From: an archaeon
GTDB lineage: Archaea; Thermoproteota; Nitrososphaeria; Nitrososphaerales; Gagatemarchaeaceae
Length of the DNA stretch: 40,015 bases
Reading direction: 5' to 3'
Assembly (NCBI GenBank): GCA_021791695.1
Contig: JAJYWC010000016.1
Span: 1 to 40,015 of the forward strand
The position numbers and the translations under genes were made by a program. How positions within the stretch are numbered: the first letter of the stretch is position 1; every line of letters starts with the position of its first letter. Below, in pieces: positions 5,913 to 13,752 of the stretch. A model generated the notes under the pieces. That model was not told where the DNA came from. It made no database searches and saw only the letters and a list, made by a program, of their open reading frames with translations.

Positions 5913-7457
5913 ATGACCTCCAAGGCGAGCACGGGATTTGCTCGGCAGGCCACGGGTCTTGCGAAGAACGTTTCATTGTTCGACGCCATCGCGCTCAACG
6001 TGAGCTACATGTCCACGGGCGCGGCGCTGTCGCTCATCGGGTTTACCGTCATCCTGCTTCCGTCAGTCTCAGGCGTGAACCTCGTATACGCATCGCTCAT
6101 CGGATTCCTCATCTCGATCCCGCAGGTCGTCGTGTACTCTATGATGTCCAGGAGAGCATCGCGCACGGGAGGAGACTACGTATGGATGTCGAGGTCTCTG
6201 GGTGGACTACCCGGCAGCGCCATCACTTTCATGGGTATGACGATGGAGACGATGCCGTACCTGGCGCTGATCGCGCTCTCGGCGGTCTTCGCTATAGGAT
6301 CCGTGGGGGTCGCGATGGGCGACAACGGCCTCCTCGGCCTCGCCCTCCCGGGGAACGTGACCGGCTCCGACCCGGCCTCCCAGGTGGTCGTCGCGGGCAG
6401 CATCTTCACGGCTCTGATACTGTTGAATATAGTGAGGCCGAGGCTGGGGTTCAAGCTCATCTCCGCCTTGATGGTCATCGGTCTGCTCGCGTTGGTCGTT
6501 GCTGTCGGTACGATCTTCTCTGCGGGTCAAGCAGGCATCGCCGGCTACATAGACGGACTCGGGATCGCGGGCGTCACCTATTCGTCGCTGGCAGGCTCGT
6601 ACACTGGCTCGAGCTTCGACGTGGGAGCGACACTTTCTGTGCTTCCATTCTTCGCCATATTCGTCTATCCATGGTTCAACGCTTCCGCGTCGGTTGGTTC
6701 AGAGCTGAAGGGGAAGGGCGCCATAAGCTGGAACGCCCCCATCTCCGCCGTCCTGGCCTTCCTCGTCGTGACGATACCCTTGGCCACCATGTACTACGTA
6801 GGAGGCCTGCCCTTCACTAACAGCGCGCTCTACAACCAGAGCCTCGTGGTGGACAACTCGTTCAACTTCTGGACCCTGGCGATGGGAGTCACCCAGTCGA
6901 TGGTGCTCAAATCGTTCATCGGGGCAGGATGGATACTTTGGGAGGTGGCGATACTCGCCTTCGGAATCATAACGATATCCAGGTACCTCCTGGCACAGTC
7001 GTTCGACAGGTTCCTTCCAGCGAGGTTCGCCTACGTCAGCGAACGCTGGAATTCTCCGGTATTCGCGCATCTGTTCGACCTGGTGGTCACGGTTTCACTT
7101 ATAGCGTTGGCCGCTTTCGTCTACGGGACCATCTCTTCACTCTACGGCGCGGTGCTGGCCGCGATGGTTTACTTCCTGTTCGTGGGTGTAGGTGCAGCCG
7201 TGTATGGCCTCAGGAGGGAGAGGGGGAGTGCTCGCGTGGTCCTGGCGGTCGCCGGCTCCCTGATGGGCGCCGCTTTCCTGTACCTCACGTACGAGTTCCT
7301 GGCCGCACCCGGGGTCTGGGGAGGCAACGAACTGGCCTACGGCTACATCGTCACAACCTTCGTCGGAGGGGTCGTGATCTATCTGGCCTCCAAGGCATAT
7401 CACGGACGCCGGGGGCTGGACCTCTCGCTCCTCTTCAAGGAAATCCCGCCGGAGTAA
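5913..7457 (+). CDS. APC-superfamily amino-acid permease
   Basis: Integral membrane transporter of the amino acid-polyamine-organocation superfamily, about 514 residues with roughly 12 hydrophobic segments. It opens with the typical soluble start FARQATGLAKNVSLFDAIALNVS, then TM1 containing STGAALSLIGF. SRRASRTGGDYVWMSRSLGGLPG corresponds to the loop and TM3 region in which archaeal APC permeases read 'SRAGGDYV'. The substrate cannot be predicted. I use ATG 5913 rather than ATG 5823 because the family begins near here and gagagg lies just upstream. No partner gene is adjacent; the divergent neighbour is the winged-helix protein, with the MITE between them. The MITE may therefore affect this promoter too. 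Confidence 0.85.
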   Translation: MTSKASTGFARQATGLAKNVSLFDAIALNVSYMSTGAALSLIGFTVILLPSVSGVNLVYASLIGFLISIPQVVVYSMMSRRASRTGGDYVWMSRSLGGLPGSAITFMGMTMETMPYLALIALSAVFAIGSVGVAMGDNGLLGLALPGNVTGSDPASQVVVAGSIFTALILLNIVRPRLGFKLISALMVIGLLALVVAVGTIFSAGQAGIAGYIDGLGIAGVTYSSLAGSYTGSSFDVGATLSVLPFFAIFVYPWFNASASVGSELKGKGAISWNAPISAVLAFLVVTIPLATMYYVGGLPFTNSALYNQSLVVDNSFNFWTLAMGVTQSMVLKSFIGAGWILWEVAILAFGIITISRYLLAQSFDRFLPARFAYVSERWNSPVFAHLFDLVVTVSLIALAAFVYGTISSLYGAVLAAMVYFLFVGVGAAVYGLRRERGSARVVLAVAGSLMGAAFLYLTYEFLAAPGVWGGNELAYGYIVTTFVGGVVIYLASKAYHGRRGLDLSLLFKEIPPE

Positions 7458-7475
7458 CGACCTTCGCTTCGGTAG

Positions 7476-7484
7476 GATATATAG
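7476..7484 (+). promoter_or_regulatory. TATA-like promoter of the DNA ligase gene
   Basis: gatatatag, 27 bases before TTG 7509 but only about 12 before ATG 7494. The position favours the TTG as the translation start of a leaderless mRNA. Confidence 0.6.
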
Positions 7485-7508
7485 AAGGACGGCATGAAGA
7501 CGCCGGGT

Positions 7509-9275
7509 TTGAAGTATTCGCTCGTCGTCGAGAGCTACGAGAAGCTCGAGGGTCACACCGGAAGGCTCGCAATAACAGAGGTCCTCGCCGGTCTGCTGAA
7601 GGAGACCCCGAAGCAGGACCTCGAGATGCTCGTGTATCTCACGCAGGGGAAGCTCCGTCCAGACTACGAGGGCATCGAGCTCGGGATAGCCGAGAAGTAC
7701 GCACTCAGAGTGCTGCACACGGCCTCGGGTAAGTCTATCGAACAGGTCAAGAGAGCGTACGTGGACTCGGGGGACATCGGGACCGCCGCGGAGAGGCTGC
7801 TCGACGAGAGCAGGCAGGGCGCCCTGTTCACAGAAGCTCTGACGCTGAAGCGCGTCTACGATACGCTCATGGACATCGCGCGAATGAGCGGCGAGGGCTC
7901 TACGGATTCCAAGTTGAAAGAGCTCGTCAACCTCATCGGCGACGCCTCCTCCAAGGAGGCGAAGTACATCCTCAGGACCGCCATGGGCGTACTGAGACTG
8001 GGCGTCGCGGACTATACCATTCTCGACGCGTGTGCGGTCGCCCTACTCGGCGAGAAGGCCCACAGGAAGTCACTGGAAAGAGCGTACAACGTCACTTCCG
8101 ACCTGGGCTATGTCGTCAGGCTCGCTGCGGAGGAGGGCCTGGATGGGATCAGGCATGTGAAGGTCCAGGTGGGCAAGCCCATCCGTCCCATGCTGGCAGA
8201 AAGGCTTCCTACCGCCGAGGAGATACTCGAGAAGATGGGAGGGGACGTGGTGATGGAGTACAAGCTGGACGGCGAAAGGGCGCAGGTCCACAAGATGGGG
8301 GACAGGGTCGAGATCTTCTCACGGCGCCTGGAGCTCATCACCCCCACCTATCCGGACGTCGTAAAGTACACCAAGGAGTATGTCAACGGCAAGAAAGTCA
8401 TTCTGGAGGGTGAGGTCGTGGCGGTGAACATTGAGACGGGAGAGTACCTCCCGTTCCAGGAGCTGATGCACAGAAGGAGGAAGCACGACGTCGAAGAGAC
8501 CATGAAACGGTATCCTGTCGCGGTGAACTTCTTCGACGTTATGTTCTCAGACGGCAGGGACTTCACACAGCAGCCGTACTCGGCGAGGCGAAAGGAACTC
8601 GAACGGATAATCGAGCAGAACGAGTTCGCGAGGCTCGTCCCCGCCAAGCGGACGAGCGACCCGAAGGAGGTCGAGCGCTTCATGGAAGAGGCGATATCCC
8701 AGGGAGGAGAGGGGCTGATGCTCAAGGACCCGAGGGCTACGTACAACGCCGGGGCGAGGGGATTCGGATGGATCAAGCTGAAGCGGGAGTACAGGAGCGA
8801 GCTGACGGACACGATAGACCTGGTGATAGTGGGCGGGATACACGGGAGAGGGAGACGCGCTGGCGTCTTCGGGGCGTATCTCCTGGCCGCCTACGACGAG
8901 AAGAGGGGAGCCTATCCAACCATTACCAAGGTCGGGACCGGCTTCTCGGACGAGGATCTTCGGCGCTTCCCAAAGCTCCTGAAACCTTACGAGAGCGAGG
9001 TCAAGCCGCCGGATGTCGAGTCGATACTCGTACCAGACGTGTGGTACCGACCAAAGGTCGTGATAGAGACTATAGCTTCCGAGATCACGCTCTCGCCAAT
9101 CTATCCGGCCGGGCTCAACAGCATAAGGGAGGGCAGCGGCCTCGCCCTGCGCTTCCCCAAGTTCACCGGGAAGCTGAGAGACGAGAAGGGACCAGAGGAC
9201 GCGACCACGGTGAAGGAGGTTGTGGAGATGTACTCCCTGCAGCTCAAGAAGATACAGTCGAAGCCGGGCGACTGA
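7509..9275 (+). CDS. lig: ATP-dependent DNA ligase (archaeal replicative type)
   Basis: Seals nicks during lagging-strand replication and repair, using ATP. Three parts are visible. An N-terminal helical DNA-binding domain (about 1-225) contains QGKLRPDYEG and AKYILRTAMGVLRLGV. A nucleotidyltransferase domain has the adenylated lysine K252 in EYKLDGERAQVH, FFDVMFSDG (motif III area), EGLMLKDP (motif IV, about 402-409) and WIKLKREY (motif V, about 420). A C-terminal OB fold follows with GRGRRAGVFGAYLLA. About 588 residues, the usual length for archaeal ligases. An upstream ATG at 7494 is in frame, but the TATA box and the family N-terminus (KYSLVVESYEKLE) favour TTG 7509. All catalytic motifs are intact. 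Confidence 0.95.
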   Translation: MKYSLVVESYEKLEGHTGRLAITEVLAGLLKETPKQDLEMLVYLTQGKLRPDYEGIELGIAEKYALRVLHTASGKSIEQVKRAYVDSGDIGTAAERLLDESRQGALFTEALTLKRVYDTLMDIARMSGEGSTDSKLKELVNLIGDASSKEAKYILRTAMGVLRLGVADYTILDACAVALLGEKAHRKSLERAYNVTSDLGYVVRLAAEEGLDGIRHVKVQVGKPIRPMLAERLPTAEEILEKMGGDVVMEYKLDGERAQVHKMGDRVEIFSRRLELITPTYPDVVKYTKEYVNGKKVILEGEVVAVNIETGEYLPFQELMHRRRKHDVEETMKRYPVAVNFFDVMFSDGRDFTQQPYSARRKELERIIEQNEFARLVPAKRTSDPKEVERFMEEAISQGGEGLMLKDPRATYNAGARGFGWIKLKREYRSELTDTIDLVIVGGIHGRGRRAGVFGAYLLAAYDEKRGAYPTITKVGTGFSDEDLRRFPKLLKPYESEVKPPDVESILVPDVWYRPKVVIETIASEITLSPIYPAGLNSIREGSGLALRFPKFTGKLRDEKGPEDATTVKEVVEMYSLQLKKIQSKPGD

Positions 9276-9294
9276 CGGCCCGCGAGAATCGACC

Positions 9295-9305
9295 AGCTTT
9301 AATAG
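9295..9305 (+). promoter_or_regulatory. TATA-like promoter of the PH-like gene
   Basis: agctttaatag, about 26 bases before TTG 9329. It decides the start of the downstream gene, whose open frame otherwise runs back into lig. Confidence 0.6.
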
Positions 9306-9328
9306 GCTCAGTGCCGCGCTCTTCCCGT

Positions 9329-10057
9329 TTGTCAAGCTCTTTCGACGAGCAGATTCTCGCTCAAGAACAGGGGGTCATCAACAGGTCTCCGGGTCTCCGC
9401 TCGGAGCTTCAAACAGCCATCGATGTGTCGGGCAAGGAGACCGAGGGGACGTTAGTCCTGACCAACAAGAGGCTGCTGTACGTCAGCGGGGGTGAGCACA
9501 GGGAGGACATCCCCACAGGCTCTATCAGCCAGAAGGCAATCTTCTTCACGGACGTTGAGGACCTGGAGAGCATACCGTCCGACCCCTACAACCTCACCAT
9601 CTGGCTCCCTTCCATCACGAAGGTCGCCGGCCATCACGCTCCCGCGATGGCGCCGAAGCTGGAGGTGAAGTGGGACGACCGCGGCGTCTCAAGGTCCGCC
9701 GAGTTCGTGGAGCAGGTCACTGGTTCGTCCCGGAGGAAGAACCTCAACGACTGGGCGCCCGTCATTGAGCGCCTCAAGGCAGGCAGGGAGAAGGTCAGCC
9801 CCATGGCGGCGGCTCCCGACGAAAGCACCCTGGAGGGAAGGGTCCTCCACGCGCTCGACGACATGCAGGAGAAGGGCCTGCTGACCCTTGAGTCAGAGCT
9901 GGAGAACAGGTACAAAGTGGATCTCGAGCCTGAAGAGGTAGAGGCCGCTTGCGAGAAGCTCGCGGCCCAGGGACTGGTGAAGAAGACCTCTAGTAAAGAC
10001 GAACCCCCCTTCTACCAGAAGGTCTCTCCCCTTGGAGAAGACAGCCTGGGCGACTAA
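9329..10057 (+). CDS. Hypothetical protein with PH/GRAM-like N-terminal domain and C-terminal helical/wHTH region
   Basis: 242 residues. The N-terminal half (about 1-125) has the beta-rich pattern of bacterial/archaeal PH-like or GRAM-like domains: ETEGTLVLTNKRLLYVSGGEH is the typical 'G.l.lTnkRll....g' strand pair, followed by PYNLTIWLPSITKV and LEVKWDDRGVSRSAEFVEQV. The C-terminal third is mostly helical: STLEGRVLHALDDMQEKGLLTLESELENRYKVDLEPEEVEAACEKLAAQGLV resembles a small winged helix. The frame is open upstream inside the ligase gene, but the TATA box at 9295-9305 and the sequence MSSSFDEQILAQEQG favour TTG 9329. No function known; membrane-lipid or protein binding is only suggested by the fold. 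Confidence 0.75.
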   Translation: MSSSFDEQILAQEQGVINRSPGLRSELQTAIDVSGKETEGTLVLTNKRLLYVSGGEHREDIPTGSISQKAIFFTDVEDLESIPSDPYNLTIWLPSITKVAGHHAPAMAPKLEVKWDDRGVSRSAEFVEQVTGSSRRKNLNDWAPVIERLKAGREKVSPMAAAPDESTLEGRVLHALDDMQEKGLLTLESELENRYKVDLEPEEVEAACEKLAAQGLVKKTSSKDEPPFYQKVSPLGEDSLGD

Positions 10058-10074
10058 GCCGCCCCCCCCAAACC

Positions 10075-10082
10075 GTTTATCT
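10075..10082 (+). promoter_or_regulatory. TATA-like promoter of the small GIY-YIG-like gene
   Basis: gtttatct, about 27 bases before ATG 10108. It implies a leaderless transcript. Confidence 0.55.
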
Positions 10083-10107
10083 ATCTCCGCGCAGGCGCCG
10101 GGGTTCG

Positions 10108-10455
10108 ATGCCGAACCTATACATGGGAGAGGGTACCTTCAGGTTCGAGCAGATAGTGCTGGACCGCATGATAGAACCTGGCCAGGCCGGGAACTACGTG
10201 CTGGGCTACAAGGACGAGAACGGCGAGTTCGTGCCGAGGGTGATAGGTAGGTCTGACACCGACCTCAGGGCGGAACTGATGAGCAAGCTCGTCGACCCGC
10301 ACTATCCCTACTTCAAGTTCAGCACCTCCAATCCCCGCTGGGCGTTTCAGTTGGAGTGCGCGCAGTTCCACAACTTCCGGGGCAAGATAGAGAACCAGAC
10401 TCACCCGGTGAGCCCGGAGGGCCCCAGCTTCCGCTGTTTTCTCTGCGGCCAGTAG
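10108..10455 (+). CDS. Small GIY-YIG-like fold protein, function unknown
   Basis: 115 residues. GNYVLGYKDENGEFVPRVIGRSDTDLRAEL resembles the two-strand 'G.Y.l.......VYVGRS..dL..RL' core of GIY-YIG-like domains, here with GNYVLG and RVIGRS. Later WAFQLECAQFHNF and NQTHPVSPEG are conserved-looking segments, and the protein ends with a CxxC pair (FRCFLCGQ) that could bind zinc with an earlier Cys or His. The canonical second Tyr is replaced by Val/Ile and I cannot identify the full catalytic Arg/Glu set with certainty, so nuclease activity is not claimed. The fold assignment is by resemblance and should be treated as tentative. Confidence 0.55.
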   Translation: MPNLYMGEGTFRFEQIVLDRMIEPGQAGNYVLGYKDENGEFVPRVIGRSDTDLRAELMSKLVDPHYPYFKFSTSNPRWAFQLECAQFHNFRGKIENQTHPVSPEGPSFRCFLCGQ

Positions 10456-10461
10456 CGGTAG

Positions 10462-10470
10462 CTTAATTAC
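10462..10470 (+). promoter_or_regulatory. TATA-like promoter of the NfeD/slipin operon
   Basis: cttaattac, about 34 bases before TTG 10504. It leaves a leader of roughly 10 bases. Confidence 0.55.
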
Positions 10471-10503
10471 CGGCTCGGGGCCCGCGCTTCCAAGGCGAAC
10501 CGG

Positions 10504-11784
10504 TTGAAGAGGGCTAGTGGTATCGGTCTGGCGCTCCTGCTCATCGCGTTCGCCCTGTCGCTAGCACCGTCGGTGGTCCACGCGCAGAGCTCATCGTACG
10601 TCGTCGCTTCGCTGAACTCGTCCGTCGACCCCGGAGCGCAGGATTTCCTGGCGGGAGCGATCAGCAGCGCCCAGTCTGCAGGGGCCAACCACTTCATCCT
10701 AATCCTGAACACGAACAACGGAGACGGGGCGAGCCTGGACAGCATCATCCAGACGATATCCAGCTATGAATCGAGCGGGGGGACGTTCATCACCCTAGTA
10801 GGGCCTTACGGCGCGCAGGCATACAGCGCTGGAGCATACCTCGCCGAGGCGTCGACGCAGGTCTACATGATGAACGGCACGGTGATAGGCTCGGCGACTC
10901 CCGTGGACGCCGGAACCAACGCGACTGCGGCGTTCACGACCTACATGGAGGCGCTGGCGTCCAACTTCGGCAGGAACGCGACCGCTGCAGGGTCGATGGT
11001 GAGTAGGGGCGAGTCCTACACCGACATCCAGGCGCTCGACCTTCATATCGTGGACGGAGTGGTCAACGCGTCGTCGGTCTCCCAGGCACTGCTGCAGCTC
11101 GGGGCTCCCGCCAACGTCTCCACCCAGACCGAGGGTGTCCGGTCTCAGCTGATCAGCATACTCAGCGACCCGAACCTGTCCGCGGTCCTTTTCTTCGCAG
11201 GCATACTCGCTATCATGGTGGACCTCTTCCACCCGACGTTCATCCTCTCCGGCGCAGGAGCGGCAGCGATAGTCTTGGCGCTCATCGGCTTCGGCTACTT
11301 TGGTGCGTCCCTCACCGCGGTTCTCCTGATGTTCATCGGGGCCGCGTTCATATTTCTCGAGGTCAAGACCCACCATGGTGTGAGCGCTATAGGCGGGGTC
11401 GTGATATTCATAATAGGCGTCCTGCTCATCTATCAGGAGCCGTTCTCGGTGACCCCCGCCGGTGCTCCAGTAGCGAACTTCGTGGGGCCGAGTCCCCTGA
11501 CCTACGGGCTCCTGGGTGTCCTGGCGTTCGCGGTGGTGGTGGGCAGCGTCTACCTCTTTCGCGTAAGGAAGGACCTGATGAAGAAGAGCAGGGGGCGGTT
11601 CGACCTCAACAACATGGTCGGGAAGGAGGGATTCTTGCTCTCAGACGTGAAGGCCGGCGGGACCGGCGCCGCGAACATCGACTCGGAGGACTGGTCGGTC
11701 ACCGCATCGGTGGACCTTCCAAAGGGTGCCCGTGTAAAGGTTAAAGAGGTACAGGGCTTTACTCTCAAAGTGGAAGGCATCTAG
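10504..11784 (+). CDS. nfeD: NfeD-family membrane protein with ClpP-like domain (catalytic lysine apparently absent)
   Basis: 426 residues. Signal peptide-like N-terminus (LALLLIAFALSLAPSVVHA), an extracytoplasmic ClpP/crotonase-like domain (about 30-205), four to five TM segments (about 220-355) and a C-terminal NfeD OB-fold (about 365-426, with GKEGFLLSDVK and KGARVKVKEVQGFTLKVEG). The best-known homologue, Pyrococcus PH1510, is a Ser-Lys protease that cuts the C-terminus of its partner stomatin. Here the nucleophile region is kept (AYSAG, S108), but the residue matching the catalytic Lys is Asn139 in my alignment by eye, and no lysine occurs between residue 2 and the TM region. The start is TTG. 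The slipin gene follows after only three bases, as in other NfeD-stomatin operons. Confidence 0.88.
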   Translation: MKRASGIGLALLLIAFALSLAPSVVHAQSSSYVVASLNSSVDPGAQDFLAGAISSAQSAGANHFILILNTNNGDGASLDSIIQTISSYESSGGTFITLVGPYGAQAYSAGAYLAEASTQVYMMNGTVIGSATPVDAGTNATAAFTTYMEALASNFGRNATAAGSMVSRGESYTDIQALDLHIVDGVVNASSVSQALLQLGAPANVSTQTEGVRSQLISILSDPNLSAVLFFAGILAIMVDLFHPTFILSGAGAAAIVLALIGFGYFGASLTAVLLMFIGAAFIFLEVKTHHGVSAIGGVVIFIIGVLLIYQEPFSVTPAGAPVANFVGPSPLTYGLLGVLAFAVVVGSVYLFRVRKDLMKKSRGRFDLNNMVGKEGFLLSDVKAGGTGAANIDSEDWSVTASVDLPKGARVKVKEVQGFTLKVEGI

Positions 11785-11787
11785 CGC

Positions 11788-12696
11788 TTGAGCCTTATCT
11801 CGTCCCTGCCGCTGCAGGGGATAGCGGACCTGGCAGGGTACGCGCTGCTCATCATCCTCGTGATAATCGTCATCGGCCTCGTAGCCTCGACGATCAAGGT
11901 GGTCCGGGAGTATGAGAGAGTCGTTGTATTCACCCTGGGAAGGCTCGCAGGTGCAAGGGGACCCGGGCTCGTGATAGTCCTGCCGTTCGTCAATCGGGTC
12001 AACAAGGTCGACCTCAGGGAGAGATACATCGAGGTGCCCCACCAGACCTGCATCACAAAGGACAACGCGCCGACCGACATCGACTTCCTGATCTACTACA
12101 AGGTGGTCGAGGCGGCTCAGAGCATAGTCCAGGTGCAGAACTTTGCTGGCGCCTCCGTCGGCATCGCGACGACCACCCTCAGGGCCGTGGTCGGAGACAT
12201 CCCGCTCGACGAACTGCTCGCGAAGAGGGAGCAGATCAACAGCATACTAAGGACGAAGCTCGACGAGGTCACCGAGAGGTGGGGTATCAAAGTCACGAAC
12301 GTGGAGATAAGGGAGATCAGGCCTCCCAAGGACGTCCAGGAGTCGATGGTCAAACAGATGAGTGCCGAGAGGACGAGGAGGGCCATGGTGCTGGAGGCAG
12401 ACGGAAAGAGAGAGTCGACCATCCTCGTTGCGGAAGGAGACAAGAAGTCTGCCATACTCAAGGCGGAGGGAGACAAGCAGGCTGTCATTCTGCGCGCGCA
12501 GGGCTACTCCGAGTCGCTGAGTGTCATCTACGGAGCCGCGAAGGGGATCGACGCGAAGACGATGACGCTCCAGTACCTGGACACGCTCAAGACGATCGGC
12601 GCCAGCCCGTCCACGAAGTACATCATCCCGGCGGAGTTCACCGAGCTGTTGAAACCCCTGAGGTCCCTCATGGGCGACGAAGACACCAAGGGTTAG
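11788..12696 (+). CDS. Slipin/stomatin-like SPFH-domain membrane protein
   Basis: 302 residues. An N-terminal membrane segment (about 13-33, ALLIILVIIVIGLVA) is followed by the SPFH/band-7 domain: VREYERVVVFTLGRLAGARGPGLVIVLP is the diagnostic opening, then TDIDFLIYYKVVEA, LRAVVGDIPLDELLAKREQIN and the WGIKVTNVEIREIRPPKDV block. The alanine/glutamate-rich repeat region ADGKRESTILVAEGDK and AEGDKQAVILRAQGYSE forms the coiled coil that drives oligomer rings. The C-terminal hydrophobic tail seen in P. horikoshii stomatin is short here. It is co-transcribed with the NfeD protein upstream (three-base gap). A scaffold for membrane microdomains is the family role. Its TAG stop shares four bases with the convergent zinc-ribbon gene. 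Confidence 0.93.
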   Translation: MSLISSLPLQGIADLAGYALLIILVIIVIGLVASTIKVVREYERVVVFTLGRLAGARGPGLVIVLPFVNRVNKVDLRERYIEVPHQTCITKDNAPTDIDFLIYYKVVEAAQSIVQVQNFAGASVGIATTTLRAVVGDIPLDELLAKREQINSILRTKLDEVTERWGIKVTNVEIREIRPPKDVQESMVKQMSAERTRRAMVLEADGKRESTILVAEGDKKSAILKAEGDKQAVILRAQGYSESLSVIYGAAKGIDAKTMTLQYLDTLKTIGASPSTKYIIPAEFTELLKPLRSLMGDEDTKG

Positions 12697-12965
12697 TCCT
12701 TCCATCGCTCGAGAGAGTAGATGGCCATCAGATTCTTTTCGATGACGGGCTCGGGCATGCCCATCGACCGCAGCCTCTGCTGGGTCTTCTCTATCATTTC
12801 GTCCACCGTTAGCTCCGGCTCCCTGAACACTCCGTCCTTGTAGCAGCGCGAACAGTATTCGATTGACCTGGTGACACCGTCCATCTCGGTCCCGCCTCCG
12901 TCCTCGTCGGTTGACATAGGCATGCCACAGCTCTGGCACTTCGGTCCCCTCGGTATAGCTTGCAC
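12693..12965 (-). CDS. Zinc-ribbon protein (Zn_ribbon_2-like)
   Basis: About 90 residues. CQSCGMPM (C10, C13) and YCSRCYKDGVF (C38, C41), with GTEMDG between them, match the small 'CQSCGMPl......GTe.dgs.s..YC.yCy..G.f' zinc-ribbon family; the ELTVDEMIEKT helix and C-terminal helical tail follow as expected. The frame is open to ATG 13061, but that extension lies over a TATA-like box (12989-12998). GTG 12965 sits about 25 bases after that box, so I choose it. The function is unknown; the family is common in bacteria and archaea. It is divergent from the PhoU-like gene and its stop overlaps that of slipin (TTAG). Confidence 0.78.
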   Translation of the reverse strand: MQAIPRGPKCQSCGMPMSTDEDGGGTEMDGVTRSIEYCSRCYKDGVFREPELTVDEMIEKTQQRLRSMGMPEPVIEKNLMAIYSLERWKD

Positions 12966-12988
12966 GAGCCAGACCGCGCTCAGGGCGC

Positions 12989-12998
12989 CATTTATCTC
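12989..12998 (-). promoter_or_regulatory. TATA-like promoter of the zinc-ribbon gene
   Basis: gagataaatg on the minus strand, about 25 bases before GTG 12965. It argues against the longer ATG start at 13061. Confidence 0.55.
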
Positions 12999-13040
12999 TA
13001 CTATGGAAAATCTGAATCCGCTGAGCGCGGGTTTACGACA

Positions 13041-13056
13041 CTTATATTGCATATTT
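13041..13056 (+). promoter_or_regulatory. TATA-like promoter of the PhoU-like gene
   Basis: cttatattgcatattt contains two overlapping TATA-like hexamers, 24-32 bases before GTG 13080. Either would give a very short leader. Confidence 0.55.
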
Positions 13057-13079
13057 TGCATAGCTAAGCCGGGGAAAAA

Positions 13080-13733
13080 GTGTCAGGTTCTGAGGCCGAC
13101 CTTCAGGCGAGGCGACGTACTCTTCTTGTCTTGGAAGACATGGCGCGGAGGAACACAGACGCCAGCAGGGTCTTGAATGAGGAGTATCAGGCGCTGCTCA
13201 CGAACGACAAGGGCGCCCTGAAGGCCTCGCTCGAGAAGATCAAAAAGGCCGAAGAGGATGTCGTTTCCCTGCGCAGGGCGCTCATACGAGAGCTGGCGCA
13301 GGTGGGAACCCTTCTCGTCAACAAGGAGGACCTTCTGAGGCTCGCCTTTCTCGTCGAGGACATCGTGGGCCACATAAACGGCACGGCGTTCAAGCTTTCG
13401 CATCTGAGACGGCCTCTCGTCAAGACCAAGAAGTACAGGGAGCCGCTCACCCAGCTCATCGACCTCCTGATCGAGGAGGTCTCCAAACAGAATGAGTGCG
13501 TGAGGGCCCTTTCCCTCAATCCGGACCAGGCGATAGAGACTGCATCTCAGATCCAGAGGATAGAAAGCGAGATCGACAACAGGCACCGAGACCTGATGAA
13601 CGAGGTGTTGAAGTCAGTGAACGGCTACCGAGACCTCATAGCGATAAAGGACGCCATCCAGGCAATAGAGGACACGGCCGACGCCGCCCTCCGCGCTGCC
13701 GACTCGACGAGCATCGTCGCGCTGGGCGTCTGA
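13080..13733 (+). CDS. DUF47/PhoU-like helical protein
   Basis: 217 residues, almost entirely helical, with the layout of DUF47 (PhoU-related) proteins: NKEDLLRLAFLVEDIVGHINGTAF in the middle resembles the acidic metal-binding 'D...L...lddi.d.i' helix, and it ends with KDAIQAIEDTADAALRAADSTSIVAL, the usual 'IE...D......a.....vAlg' C-terminus. DUF47 proteins are usually encoded beside PiT-type phosphate transporters; none is here, so the link to phosphate is from the family only. GTG start with two TATA-like boxes just upstream. endA follows after 19 bases and is probably co-transcribed. Confidence 0.82.
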   Translation: MSGSEADLQARRRTLLVLEDMARRNTDASRVLNEEYQALLTNDKGALKASLEKIKKAEEDVVSLRRALIRELAQVGTLLVNKEDLLRLAFLVEDIVGHINGTAFKLSHLRRPLVKTKKYREPLTQLIDLLIEEVSKQNECVRALSLNPDQAIETASQIQRIESEIDNRHRDLMNEVLKSVNGYRDLIAIKDAIQAIEDTADAALRAADSTSIVALGV

Positions 13734-13752
13734 GCTGAAGAGGCGGGGATAG

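Noticed and set aside
5642-6820. 392-codon plus-strand ORF running from the MITE through the permease 5' half
   Set aside because: Out of phase with the clear permease frame, and it begins inside the transposon. Arg/His-rich shadow.
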